DNA of 64,000 bases, from assembly GCF_027571385.1 (NCBI RefSeq), contig NZ_CP085636.1, positions 1,860,001-1,924,000 on the forward strand, in the 5' to 3' direction. Under the pieces are notes generated by a model. That model was given only the letters and a program-made list of their open reading frames with translations. It did not search any database and had not been told where the DNA came from. The position numbers and the translations under genes were made by a program. Source of the stretch: Shewanella sp. MTB7 (lineage in GTDB: Bacteria; Pseudomonadota; Gammaproteobacteria; Enterobacterales; Shewanellaceae). Positions 1 through 9,222 of this stretch are shown here, piece after piece (within the stretch, counting starts at the first letter, position 1; every line of letters begins with the position of its first letter).

Positions 1-185
1 CTCCTACAGCCTGTATTCAAGCCCAAGCAAATGGACAAGTACTTGTCGTGATGACATGGAGGGGAATTAGGCGTTTATCAGATGGTGCTGAAAATGCTAC
101 CGGTGATAATGCTAGTTTCACTAAGGGGTGTGGTACCAGTGGTGACAGACGTAGAGTTTATTCAATTGATACAGTGATCATATAG
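1..185 (+). CDS. pilV: Type IV pilus minor pilin PilV, C-terminal end (5' truncated by window)
   Basis: An open frame enters the window (codons in phase from position 3) and ends at the TAG at 183-185. About 60 C-terminal residues are visible, including two cysteines, a pattern usual for the globular end of minor pilins. It is called PilV mainly from position: the gene directly before pilW in the order pilV-pilW-pilX-pilY1-pilE. The next ATG (186) abuts the stop, so translation is probably coupled. The N-terminal prepilin signal lies outside the window, so the family call is contextual. Confidence 0.65.
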   Translation, partial: PTACIQAQANGQVLVVMTWRGIRRLSDGAENATGDNASFTKGCGTSGDRRRVYSIDTVII

Positions 186-1166
186 ATGAGACAATTAATA
201 CTAAATAAAAACAAACAAGCGTCGGGGTTTTCTCTGGTCGAGCTTATGGTTGCCATGGTGATCAGTTTGTTTCTTTCTGCTGGCCTTTTCTCAATGTTCA
301 ATATGTCTGCGACCAATGTTACAACCACAAGTCAATTTAACCAACTGCAAGAAAATGGTCGTATTGCGATCGCACTGATAGAGAGAGATATCAGTCAACT
401 TGGTTTTATGGGGGATATGACGGGCACTGACTTTGTGCTTGGTGCGAATACTCAAATACCAGCAGGCGTCGTACCTAACGACTGTGTCGGTGCTGGCGCG
501 AATAACGCAACATTGCCTAACAATCAGCCCTCTCATTTTAGGCGACTGTGGGGGTATGAAAGTGGAGTGAGTGCTAATTCCTTTGCTTGTCTTAATAGCG
601 TAAACAGCAGCACAGATGTGTTACAGATTAAAAGACTCATTGGTCCTGCAACCGCGACGCCTAATGTTAATACAAGATATTACATGGCAGCCACACCAAA
701 TCAGGCCATATTTTTTGTTGGTAATCCGATCGCGCCGGTTTTGGCAAATGCAAGGTTTTGGGTATATCAGCATCATATCTATTATATCGCCGATGACGGT
801 GACATTCCCGTGTTAAGACGTAGAACATTAAGTGTCAATAATGGCATGGCTAATGAAGATCAACTTGTCGAAGGAATCGAAAATTTAAGAATCTTGTATG
901 GTTTCGATAACGATGGCGATAATTCGGCGGATAGTTTTATGCCAGTGCAAAATGTAACAAATTTGATGTGGGACAATGAATTGTTTCAACGATTAGTTGC
1001 TCTGAGAGTATTCGTCTTAGTTAGAGCTATAGAGGCTGACAAGAGTTATACCAACAATACCGATTACATTTTGGGTGATAAAACCATTTTAGCTGCGAAA
1101 GATCACTTTAGACGAAAAGTTGTTTCGACGACAGTGGTGCTCGAAAATCCAGTGCTAATTAGGTAA
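186..1166 (+). CDS. pilW: Type IV pilus minor pilin PilW
   Basis: The 326-residue protein has a class III prepilin leader: a short basic N-terminus, the prepilin peptidase site G|FSLVELM at about residues 14-21 with the conserved Glu+5, then a hydrophobic helix to about residue 40. The long globular part fits the PilW family, a minor pilin that primes pilus assembly at the inner membrane and sits near the pilus tip. It starts immediately after the pilV stop without a strong ribosome binding site, which suggests translational coupling. Its neighbours pilX and pilY1 are its usual partners. Confidence 0.88.
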   Translation: MRQLILNKNKQASGFSLVELMVAMVISLFLSAGLFSMFNMSATNVTTTSQFNQLQENGRIAIALIERDISQLGFMGDMTGTDFVLGANTQIPAGVVPNDCVGAGANNATLPNNQPSHFRRLWGYESGVSANSFACLNSVNSSTDVLQIKRLIGPATATPNVNTRYYMAATPNQAIFFVGNPIAPVLANARFWVYQHHIYYIADDGDIPVLRRRTLSVNNGMANEDQLVEGIENLRILYGFDNDGDNSADSFMPVQNVTNLMWDNELFQRLVALRVFVLVRAIEADKSYTNNTDYILGDKTILAAKDHFRRKVVSTTVVLENPVLIR

Positions 1167-1213
1167 ATAGTACAAGTTAAATAATGTTTATTTACATGTT
1201 TTTGGAGTAAGAG

Positions 1214-1642
1214 ATGAAGAAGCAAAAAGGAATAGTCCTATTCTTCTCACTGATAGTCCTTGTCATTATGACAGTCATCGGTGTCGCCCTCGCGGTAAAT
1301 TCAACTCAGTCTATAAGAATGGCTGGAGCGGGTTCAGAGCGGATAGAGGCTATGGCTGCGGCTCATGGGGCCTTAGATAGTGTTGTCAGTATTAATAAAG
1401 GGGTTGCGCTGGCAAATTTAACTGGCGAAATTAATGCAGGCACTATGTTAGGTGTGACAAGTACGATCACCCCTTTGCAGCTTGAAGATGTGAGTTGTCA
1501 GCGAAGTGCTAATGCAAACTCGTCTAATTTAGTGAGTTGTCGCCGTTCTGAAATATCGAGTGTATCCAGTTTCGGACGCAATGATATGGGACGATTAACC
1601 GTTGTTGCAGGGGTAGAGCAAGAAGTGCTCACTGGGAGTTAA
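1214..1642 (+). CDS. pilX: Type IV pilus assembly protein PilX
   Basis: The 142-residue protein starts with basic residues, KKQKGIVLFFSLIVLVIM, then a hydrophobic helix and a helical RMAG/ERIEAMAAAHGAL segment, the signature of the PilX N-terminal family. PilX is a minor pilin with a non-canonical leader (no Glu+5), as seen here. GGAG lies 6 nt before the ATG. The stop at 1640-1642 is 2 nt before the pilY1 start, so the two are cotranscribed. In known systems PilX, PilW and PilV form a tip complex that carries PilY1. Confidence 0.85.
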   Translation: MKKQKGIVLFFSLIVLVIMTVIGVALAVNSTQSIRMAGAGSERIEAMAAAHGALDSVVSINKGVALANLTGEINAGTMLGVTSTITPLQLEDVSCQRSANANSSNLVSCRRSEISSVSSFGRNDMGRLTVVAGVEQEVLTGS

Positions 1643-1644
1643 AG

Positions 1645-4600
1645 ATGATGATTAAACGTATCGCATGCGCCGCTCTGTTTGCCATTATTGGAGTATCGGC
1701 TAGCATCTTTGCCGATGACACTGAACTGTATGTAGTTGAGTCCTCTCTCAGAACTGGTGCAAGCCCTAAAGTGTTAATCATTTTTGATAACTCAGGAAGT
1801 ATGGGCACTATTGAGGAGGATGCTCCTGGTGCCTATGATTCAGCAACAACCTATGAAGCTATTAGCTCAGCACATGCTTATCAAGATGATAAGATCTACT
1901 TTACCAAAGGTGCAGGCATTGATAATGCGGGAACGGATATACCGTTAAGCCCCTCTGATTCGAAACGCTTCTTAAAAGATATTAATGGTTGCCACCAAAG
2001 TTGGGGGTTAATAGAGACCTATGGACGTTTTACCGGATTTGTTGGTGAATATAGAATACAGGGAAAGACAGGGACTTGGGGGGAGCTACGAGACAATAGT
2101 GGCGCTAACTATGACACCATAGATTGTTTAGAAGACATTCAGGAAAATGATCCTATTAACGCTAAGAATCAAGGGGGAAATCCTCACAATGATGGCTTTC
2201 CAGTTGACGGCGTTAAGCAAGGTAATACACCTCAACCCTACAGTGCGACAGGGGGAGATACACAACTTGGATTAGGTGAGGCTGTGACCTTGTATACGGC
2301 TAACTATCTTCGCTGGCATGCAGCTGCCGTTGCAGGAGAGTTGCCCACCAGCTCACAGTCTCGCTTAGAAATAGCGAAAACGGCGATAGAGACAGTGATT
2401 AACACTAATACTTTAGTGGATTTCGGCTTGGCTTTATTTAATATGGATTATCCATCTGAAGGCTATCGGGATGGTGGACGTATCGTCTCAAAAATCCAGA
2501 AGATGACGACATCAAATAAAAGTGCGCTCTTATTAACTATTGATAGCATACCTGCAGATACCAATACCCCGCTTTGTGAAACACTGTTCGAAGCCTATAA
2601 TTATTTTGCTGGCAACCCAGTGCTCTATGGAAAAAAAGATTCTGATTATTCAAATTGGTATGACGGCAACAAACCACCAAGGGATACTACGGCAGAATCC
2701 GGTTCAAATTATATCTCTCCATTCAGAGTATGTCCGGATGCGGCCTATGTTATTTATATCACTGATGGTGCTCCAAGTCAGGATACCTTTGCGAATACAG
2801 ATATAGGCTTATTGACTGCTAATGGAGTAACAGAACAGGCTGATGATAAGACTGTAGCTCCACTTTATACTTCTTTTTCAGAAAGTCTTTCCACACCGAA
2901 TTACCTCCCTGCTTTATCCAGCTACCTCTACCACAATGATTTAGTTATATCACCAGAAACTCAGAGTGACGGTACTACAACTGAGCATATGCAAACAGTT
3001 AAGACTTTTACTATTGGGTTTAGCTCAGGGGCTTCTGATGCTGCCCCATTGTTGAAGGAAACGGCCAGAAGAGGTGGTGGGCTCTATTTTTCAGCTACTG
3101 GAGGGCTAGGGTTAGCTGCGGCACTGAATGATGCTCTGTTAACTATTATGGAAACAGATACGAGTTTTACCTCTCCCAGTATCGCCAGTAATAACTTTGA
3201 TCGAACTCAGACATTTGATTCGGCATATTATGCGATGTTTTTACCAGGTAGAGGACCCCGATGGAGTGGTAATCTAAAAAAACTTCAGGTTACGTCCGAT
3301 GGTGTTTTGGTAGATAAAGCAGGAAGTGTGGCCATAGGTGATACTGGCGACATCAAAGATACAGCCTGTACCTTCTGGAGTTTATGTACAGCCAAACCAG
3401 ATGGTAAAAATGTGATGGAAGGAGGGGTCATTGAAGCTTTGCAGATGGCTACGCCTTCTACAGGGATAAGTGGTCGTACTATTTACTCAAACTTAACTAA
3501 TCCTATGTCTAATCTATCTCAGGTTTCTGAGGCGATTCTGTCTACTAACATGGGCATTATTCAGGCTGACGTCAGCGACGTCGTGAAGTGGTTATATGGT
3601 TATGATGTAGATCTCGATAATCAGGGGGGAAGTGAGACCGATTTTCGAAGTGACATTATGGGGGACCCATTACATTCCAAGCCGTTAGCACTTAATTTCG
3701 GCACAAAAGCGAATCCTGATATTCGTATTATCTTGGGCACTAACCAAGGTTTATTGCATATGTTTAAAGATACAGGCAGTGATGTGGAGGAGAGTTGGGC
3801 ATTTATTCCAACAGAGCTATTGAGTAATGTTCGGCTGTTAAAGGAAAACGTGGCTAATGGAGGTCATTCTGTATATGGCATGGATGGCTCTCCTGTCGCC
3901 TATACTGAGACCGATACGTCAGGTAGAGTGAATAAAGCGTGGGTATTTATGGGGATGCGTCGTGGGGGCTCCTCTTATTACGCTTTAGATGTGACATCTC
4001 CAGATTCACCAAGTGTTAAATGGATTATAACACCTAATAGTGCAGGCTTTTCTGCTCTTGGCCAAACTTGGTCTGACCCAATAGTGACTACTGTGCCAGG
4101 CCACACCGGGCCCGTGCTGATATTTGGCGGAGGATACGATGCTTCTCTGTATGATGCTAATACTGTACCAAGTACCGCAGCAACGAAAGGAAAAGCTGTT
4201 TATATTGTCAATGCTGACACTGGTGCACTCATTCATGCGTTTAGTGATACAGGTTCAGATGGGACTAAGCTTGATAGCCTTGTTGATAGTATTCCCAATT
4301 CAGTAGCAATTTTAGATAGCAATAATGATGGTGCTACCGATCGTATCTATGCGACAGACGTGGGAGGTAATGTTTGGAGGATGGACTTAGCCGATTCAAA
4401 TATAAGTTCATGGAGTGCTTACAAATTTGCTGATTTAGGTGGTGGCACCGCAATAAATGACCGGCGTTTTTTTGCTGAGCCAGCGGTGGCCCAAACTACA
4501 TTTAGTAATATTTCAGAGGTAGAAGTGACTGACGGTGAGGGGAGTACAACGACAACAACTACATATCAAAATATCCCCTATGATGCAGTTGTTATAGGCA

Positions 4601-5175
4601 GTGGGAATCGCTCTCATCCAACGGATCTTAATACCGCTGATAAATTTTTTGTATTGCAAGATCGACATGTTGTGACTCGAAGTCTTATTGGAGAGCCCGT
4701 TCCTGAGGTTATAAACATGAGTAAACTCTATAACGTAACGTCAGCCCCTCCGGTTACTGAAACTGAGAATATTAATTTTGGCTCAAAACGAGGATGGCAT
4801 TACGATTTTACTGGAACCGGAGAAAAGTCATTAACGGCGGCGCTGATAATAGATGGTAAAGTGTTTTTTACCTCTTTCGTTCCATCCGCGAATGTTATTT
4901 CTGATTTGGTATGTAGCAGCTCGGGACAAGGTAGACTCTACATTTTCGATCTCCATAAAGGAACTAGGACCTATGCAAATATTTATTATGAATTAGGCGA
5001 ACGTGTACCTGATACACCACAAATTGTTATCCCAGCTCCAGAAACAGGAGAGGAGCCTTACCTCTACATCATTGGTGTAGGTAAGGGGGAGATAAAAGAT
5101 GGAGAAGCTACGGGGACGATTAATGTTGGTTCAGGTTTAGGCGTCAATAAAATCTATTATCATATCGATGAATGA
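1645..5175 (+). CDS. pilY1: Type IV pilus tip adhesin/assembly factor PilY1
   Basis: The 1176-residue exported protein has a signal peptide (about residues 1-23) and an N-terminal von Willebrand A-like region with a MIDAS-type DNSGSMG at residues 48-54. The C-terminal half fits the PilY1 beta-propeller; a calcium-binding loop DSNNDGATD lies at residues 891-899. PilY1 proteins sit at the pilus tip, act in adhesion and surface sensing, and regulate retraction through Ca2+ at this loop. GGGAG is 6 nt upstream of the start. The length is typical of the family. The gene lies between pilX and pilE as in other gammaproteobacteria. Confidence 0.92.
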   Translation: MMIKRIACAALFAIIGVSASIFADDTELYVVESSLRTGASPKVLIIFDNSGSMGTIEEDAPGAYDSATTYEAISSAHAYQDDKIYFTKGAGIDNAGTDIPLSPSDSKRFLKDINGCHQSWGLIETYGRFTGFVGEYRIQGKTGTWGELRDNSGANYDTIDCLEDIQENDPINAKNQGGNPHNDGFPVDGVKQGNTPQPYSATGGDTQLGLGEAVTLYTANYLRWHAAAVAGELPTSSQSRLEIAKTAIETVINTNTLVDFGLALFNMDYPSEGYRDGGRIVSKIQKMTTSNKSALLLTIDSIPADTNTPLCETLFEAYNYFAGNPVLYGKKDSDYSNWYDGNKPPRDTTAESGSNYISPFRVCPDAAYVIYITDGAPSQDTFANTDIGLLTANGVTEQADDKTVAPLYTSFSESLSTPNYLPALSSYLYHNDLVISPETQSDGTTTEHMQTVKTFTIGFSSGASDAAPLLKETARRGGGLYFSATGGLGLAAALNDALLTIMETDTSFTSPSIASNNFDRTQTFDSAYYAMFLPGRGPRWSGNLKKLQVTSDGVLVDKAGSVAIGDTGDIKDTACTFWSLCTAKPDGKNVMEGGVIEALQMATPSTGISGRTIYSNLTNPMSNLSQVSEAILSTNMGIIQADVSDVVKWLYGYDVDLDNQGGSETDFRSDIMGDPLHSKPLALNFGTKANPDIRIILGTNQGLLHMFKDTGSDVEESWAFIPTELLSNVRLLKENVANGGHSVYGMDGSPVAYTETDTSGRVNKAWVFMGMRRGGSSYYALDVTSPDSPSVKWIITPNSAGFSALGQTWSDPIVTTVPGHTGPVLIFGGGYDASLYDANTVPSTAATKGKAVYIVNADTGALIHAFSDTGSDGTKLDSLVDSIPNSVAILDSNNDGATDRIYATDVGGNVWRMDLADSNISSWSAYKFADLGGGTAINDRRFFAEPAVAQTTFSNISEVEVTDGEGSTTTTTTYQNIPYDAVVIGSGNRSHPTDLNTADKFFVLQDRHVVTRSLIGEPVPEVINMSKLYNVTSAPPVTETENINFGSKRGWHYDFTGTGEKSLTAALIIDGKVFFTSFVPSANVISDLVCSSSGQGRLYIFDLHKGTRTYANIYYELGERVPDTPQIVIPAPETGEEPYLYIIGVGKGEIKDGEATGTINVGSGLGVNKIYYHIDE

Positions 5176-5208
5176 AGTGAATGACTAGAATTAGGCTGAG
5201 AAGAGAGT

Positions 5209-5598
5209 ATGAAGATAAAAAATGGTTTTACGTTAATTGAGTTGATGATAACCGTTGCCATTATAAGCATTTTAGCGGCGGTGGCTTATCCATCATATAC
5301 TGACTATGTTGCTCAAAGTGCTCGTGCAGAGGCTTATACATCACTTTTAAGGATTACTAATTTGCAAGAACAGTTTTATCTTGATAATCGAGTATACACG
5401 GAGGATATGAATGATTTAAGTTTAGGTGCAGATCCCTTTATAACAGACAATGAGTTGTACAGTATCGATTCTACAGGGACAACAGGATATGTCGTTGTTG
5501 CAACAGCTCAAGGAGTTCAGGCAACTCGAGATAGTGACTGTGCTTCAATTCAAATAACGGATACAGGGACTAAAACCCCAACGGAGTGTTGGCAATGA
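5209..5598 (+). CDS. pilE: Type IV pilus minor pilin PilE
   Basis: The 129-residue prepilin has a very short leader MKIKNG, cleavage site G|FTLIELMI, a pilin helix with AYPSY and ARAEA, and a C-terminal cysteine pair (CASIQ...TECWQ) that would form the D-loop disulfide. This is the PilE/ComP minor pilin type that closes the pilVWXY1E operon. An AGAGAG Shine-Dalgarno-like run precedes the ATG. Its TGA overlaps the ATG of the next small gene in an ATGA arrangement, so the two are probably cotranslated. Confidence 0.88.
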   Translation: MKIKNGFTLIELMITVAIISILAAVAYPSYTDYVAQSARAEAYTSLLRITNLQEQFYLDNRVYTEDMNDLSLGADPFITDNELYSIDSTGTTGYVVVATAQGVQATRDSDCASIQITDTGTKTPTECWQ

Positions 5599-5885
5599 AG
5601 CGTTATATTATTCCACTGTTTTTTCTTATCTTATCTGTACCTGTTCTTGCCAGCGAGAAACAAGATTATAAGTGTTTTGTTAAGTCCTCAGGTGGTGATA
5701 AGGTTTTGTTTTATCGGTGGGAAGTAAAAGGCGTTAAGTTCAAGGCTGCTGCTTTAATAGGGAGTGCAAGTAAGGATAAGAGAGGAAAAACGTTTTATAT
5801 TAAAAGTGTGCAAGAGTGTGTGGGAATTAATCAAAACTTTAAATCTGCTGCTGCGCAGGCTACTGATAAAATTACATTACACTAA
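5595..5885 (+). CDS. Small exported protein of the minor pilin operon, function unknown
   Basis: The frame is open from a GTG at 5586, but the ATG at 5595 is preferred: it overlaps the pilE stop by 4 nt (ATGA) and directly starts a clean signal peptide, MKRYIIPLFFLILSVPVLAS. That gives 96 residues with two cysteines in the mature part (about residues 26 and 71) that could pair, and a lysine-rich character. It has no prepilin leader. I do not recognise the family. Its place as the last gene of the operon suggests a periplasmic role linked to the pilus tip genes, but this is inference. Confidence 0.7.
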   Translation: MKRYIIPLFFLILSVPVLASEKQDYKCFVKSSGGDKVLFYRWEVKGVKFKAAALIGSASKDKRGKTFYIKSVQECVGINQNFKSAAAQATDKITLH

Positions 5886-5920
5886 TAATCATTTGTGGAT
5901 ATAACTTTTATAGAGCTTAA

Positions 5921-6454
5921 TTAGTAAGAACTACAGTTGATAATAGCATCTGAAAATCGTACTTTCCCTGATGAACTGACCTCAACTCCTCTTGAGTTCT
6001 CACTCGTTTGAGAGCCAGGGCAATATGAGAAGGTACCGATTGTGGAGGTCGCGGGTATCATTCCATCAGGTGTAAAACTAATTGAATTACCTGCATAGGT
6101 GATAAAATCATTACTGTTAAAAGCATCAACCTGCCTGATAATTGGATCAGTTACCCCATTGGTTGAGTCAATTGTCGCTGCTGCACCATTATCAATAAAA
6201 ATACTAAAACCTGCTTTCCAATCAGAACCACAGCTTGTGCCTGAAATAGGGCAAATGGTTACTCTAGCTCCATAGTTTACAGCTTGGCTACGGGCGAACA
6301 TTAGGTATTGTTGCATTTTTCTTATTTCACTTTCGGCTCTATAGCCTTGATACATATCAGTGAAAGAGGGGACTCCGACAGTGATTAGTGTCGTGGCTAT
6401 TACGAGTGTCACCATTAGTTCTACTAAGGTGAAGCCTTTCTTAAGTGTCAACAT
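5921..6454 (-). CDS. fimT: GspH/FimT family pseudopilin (copy 1)
   Basis: The frame is open from 6502, but the ATG at 6454 has AGGA 8 nt upstream and gives a normal leader MLTLKKG|FTLVELMV. The 177-residue product has the pilin helix followed by a GspH-like fold with the landmarks FARSQAVNYGARVTICP and GVEVSSSGKVRF. FimT/FimU proteins are minor pilins; some FimT proteins bind DNA in natural transformation through C-terminal basic residues. It lies 136 nt downstream of a paralogue on the same strand and converges with the pilE operon. Confidence 0.85.
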   Translation of the reverse strand: MLTLKKGFTLVELMVTLVIATTLITVGVPSFTDMYQGYRAESEIRKMQQYLMFARSQAVNYGARVTICPISGTSCGSDWKAGFSIFIDNGAAATIDSTNGVTDPIIRQVDAFNSNDFITYAGNSISFTPDGMIPATSTIGTFSYCPGSQTSENSRGVEVSSSGKVRFSDAIINCSSY

Positions 6455-6590
6455 TGCATGAATCCTCGCTATATACTTATTATAGTATAAGCGAAAATGC
6501 ATATTTTATCTGCAACTTGCTAGCAAAAAACAAGCCATTATATTGGCTTATAAGGTATTTTTGACAGTGACTTGCTTGGTTATCAATTCG

Positions 6591-7103
6591 CTAATTATCG
6601 CATGAGATCACCTTTTTATTTGAGAACCTTACTCGTCCGGCTTGATTGATTATTACGGCTTGTGAATATTGGCTGTCTTGTGTCGATGGACAATACCTTA
6701 AAGTGCCATTGGTTCCAGAGGCTAAGCCAGTTGGCTGGAATCGAACAGCCTGTCTGTTATAGGTTATAAAGTCTCTTGTATCGAATGGACCAGTGTTAAA
6801 TATTATGGCATCAGTACCATCTATCTGATTAGATTCGCCCAAATCAGTAAAGATAGTAAGGCCAATTTTCCAATCTTTGGAACACTTACCTTCCTTTATG
6901 GGACAGACTGTGACCCGACTCGAATAGTTGATGGCGTGGTTTCTGGCAAGTTGAAACGTTTGTTGCACTTTCCTTATAGATGAGTCTGCACGAAAGTATT
7001 CATCAATGGATTGGAATTGTGGTACACCGACTGAAATTAAGATAGTGGAGATGACTAAAGTTGTCATGCATTCCACTAGAGAAAAGCCTAATGATTTTTT
7101 CAT
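6591..7103 (-). CDS. fimT: GspH/FimT family pseudopilin (copy 2)
   Basis: The 170-residue prepilin has leader MKKSLG|FSLVECMT and the same GspH/FimT landmarks as its downstream neighbour (FQLARNHAINYSSRVTVCP, AVIINQAGRVRFSN, a C-terminal cysteine). AGGATG precedes the ATG. A cysteine replaces the usual leucine or valine after Glu+5, which is unusual but compatible with processing. The order fimT-fimT reads away from glnB. The two copies clearly share ancestry but differ at most positions, so the duplication is old. Confidence 0.85.
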   Translation of the reverse strand: MKKSLGFSLVECMTTLVISTILISVGVPQFQSIDEYFRADSSIRKVQQTFQLARNHAINYSSRVTVCPIKEGKCSKDWKIGLTIFTDLGESNQIDGTDAIIFNTGPFDTRDFITYNRQAVRFQPTGLASGTNGTLRYCPSTQDSQYSQAVIINQAGRVRFSNKKVISCDN

Positions 7104-7337
7104 TTTTCATCCTTGAAAATTATCTTACTCTCATCCTGAAAGTAAGTGCCAAATTAGTGAATATTCTGCAGAAGTTTAATTATAGATCAATTATTGAACT
7201 TTAAGTTACTTCCATAATTGTTTGTTAAGTCGAACAAGCCTTGTATTGAACAATGTAATATTTAGCCTTTGGGGAAAGTCTATCGCATGCTAAGATTAGT
7301 CATTAAATACTTTATAACAATTTAAGCAAGTGAATAG

Positions 7338-7685
<348 letters not shown>

Positions 7686-7717
7686 CTTCGCCAATGAGCT
7701 TGTATTGAAAAGAGTAA

Positions 7718-7745
7718 AATGCCGCAATTTTTGCGGCATTTTTGT
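7718..7745 (+). terminator. Rho-independent terminator after glnB
   Basis: A perfect 10-bp stem (AATGCCGCAA at 7718-7727, TTGCGGCATT at 7731-7740) with a 3-nt loop is followed by a T-rich stretch. It lies between convergent glnB and nagR. Confidence 0.85.
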
Positions 7746-7764
7746 TTGTGTGTTAACTCAGGTT

Positions 7765-8787
7765 TTAAGTGGGTGCTTTACTACTTGAGTCTCTAATCAC
7801 TGGCTCGGGAATAAATATTTTCGCTAGTTCTGCATCAACTGAGCGTCTTTTAGCAATCAGTAACTCTGTCGCCATTTGGGCTATTTTTTGGGTTGGCTGA
7901 TGGACTGTTGTGAGTTTCGGCCAGGTTTGTCTGGAGAATGGGCTATCCTCAAATCCAACAATGGATAGATCGCTTGGAATATTGAGTCCTTCAAGTCGCG
8001 CAGCAAAAAGTGCACCAGCCGCTATTTCATCGTTACAAGCAACGATTGCTGTTGGTCTGTTGCTCTGTGTTCTTTTTAATAACTCTTTAGCTCCTTCGAC
8101 ACCTGATTCAAATGAGTACTGGCCTGCAATAATATTGTTACTTTCGATCTGAAGCTTGTTGCTTTCCATTGCTTGTGTGAAACCCGCTAAGCGTTCTTTG
8201 GTAGACTCGTGATGTTGGTCACCACTTAAGAAAGCAATTTTTTTATGACCTAAATCGATAAGATGTTGAGTGATACTCACGGCTCCGTGTTTATCGTTAA
8301 CAAGAACGGCTAAGCCTGTGTCAGCTTTAACTTTCTCTCCGGCTATAATCCGAACATAGTTTGCATTTATATCATCAAGTGCTTTTAATATTTTAGGGTC
8401 TTCAGAAAGTGGTGGCGTTAACACTAAGCCAGCTAATCTGGCGTGTTTAACCATGGTTGTTAATTCGTTACAGATGTTGTCGGATTTCGCGTTGCAAGGA
8501 TGGATGAGGAGATCATATCCTAATTTTTTGCATGACGTTAAAATGCCATTTTGCATATCAATAACATAGTAAGCATTCGGATTATCATAAATAAAACCGA
8601 TGATATAGGACTTTGTTCCCGCTAAATTCCGAGCGGCTAAGTTGGGCTGGTAGTCTAGTGCTCTTATCGCATCATTGACTTTATCTATCGTCGCTTGCTT
8701 TACCGAAGGCTCGTTATTGGTGACCCTAGAAACCGTTTTTATTGAGACACCAGCATACTTAGCAACGTCATTTATAGTGACTTTCAT
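7765..8787 (-). CDS. nagR: LacI-family repressor, predicted NagR
   Basis: The 340-residue protein has an N-terminal LacI helix-turn-helix (TINDVAKYAGVSIKTVSRV, residues 3-21), hinge helix with NLA, and a periplasmic-binding-like effector domain (IVACNDEIAAGALFAARLEG, PSDLSIVGFEDSP). In Shewanella the GlcNAc repressor NagR is of this family and is encoded with the nag genes. The identity is inferred from the five matching palindromes in front of the nearby GlcNAc genes. It is divergent from the TonB receptor with a 435-bp intergenic region; no operator copy was seen directly at its own start. Confidence 0.85.
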   Translation of the reverse strand: MKVTINDVAKYAGVSIKTVSRVTNNEPSVKQATIDKVNDAIRALDYQPNLAARNLAGTKSYIIGFIYDNPNAYYVIDMQNGILTSCKKLGYDLLIHPCNAKSDNICNELTTMVKHARLAGLVLTPPLSEDPKILKALDDINANYVRIIAGEKVKADTGLAVLVNDKHGAVSITQHLIDLGHKKIAFLSGDQHHESTKERLAGFTQAMESNKLQIESNNIIAGQYSFESGVEGAKELLKRTQSNRPTAIVACNDEIAAGALFAARLEGLNIPSDLSIVGFEDSPFSRQTWPKLTTVHQPTQKIAQMATELLIAKRRSVDAELAKIFIPEPVIRDSSSKAPT

Positions 8788-9222
8788 TATTATAAATACT
8801 CTTTATGTCAGCGCATTAAGTATAAGAGTCAGTGTGATAAATAGACCGTTACAAAATGCACTCTTAGCTTTACGGAGAAGAGTTTTTCAATTTGTTACTG
8901 ACTATAGTGCGAACTTTTTCTCTAATTAGCAAACAAGAAATTTAAATTTAATACCACTGAAATTCAAAACTTCTAAGATATTTTATTGCTTAACGCCCCC
9001 ATAATGCCGTTAACACTTGGTTTACATCTGTGTGGCAGTGAAATTATTTGTAAAAAAAAGTGAAAATTAACGAAATGTAATTAATTTAGTTATTTTTTTG
9101 TGGCGCGTTAGTTAATTATTGTGTAATGTTTGCTCTGGACATGACAGCGTTGTCATTCCATTAGGGAATGGTTATGGATATTAAAAAAATAAAATAAAAT
9201 AAAGTTATGGAAGGGAAATGAG
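8788..9222. other. Intergenic region between nagR and the TonB receptor gene
   Basis: This is 435 bp of AT-rich sequence with no convincing reading frame. It holds one NagR-type operator (9141-9156), immediately followed by a short inverted repeat (CATTCC/GGAATG around 9154-9169). The rest shows no further structure that I can support. Confidence 0.6.
9141..9156 (+). promoter_or_regulatory. NagR-type operator upstream of the TonB receptor
   Basis: ATGACAGCGTTGTCAT, 66 bp before the receptor ATG. It is a near-perfect palindrome, identical in core to the other four sites in the window and of the kind known for Shewanella NagR. Confidence 0.85.

Noticed and set aside
9154..9169. Small inverted repeat right after the receptor operator as a second regulator site
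   Set aside because: The arms are only 6 bp and no other copy occurs in the window, so it cannot be assigned to a regulator.
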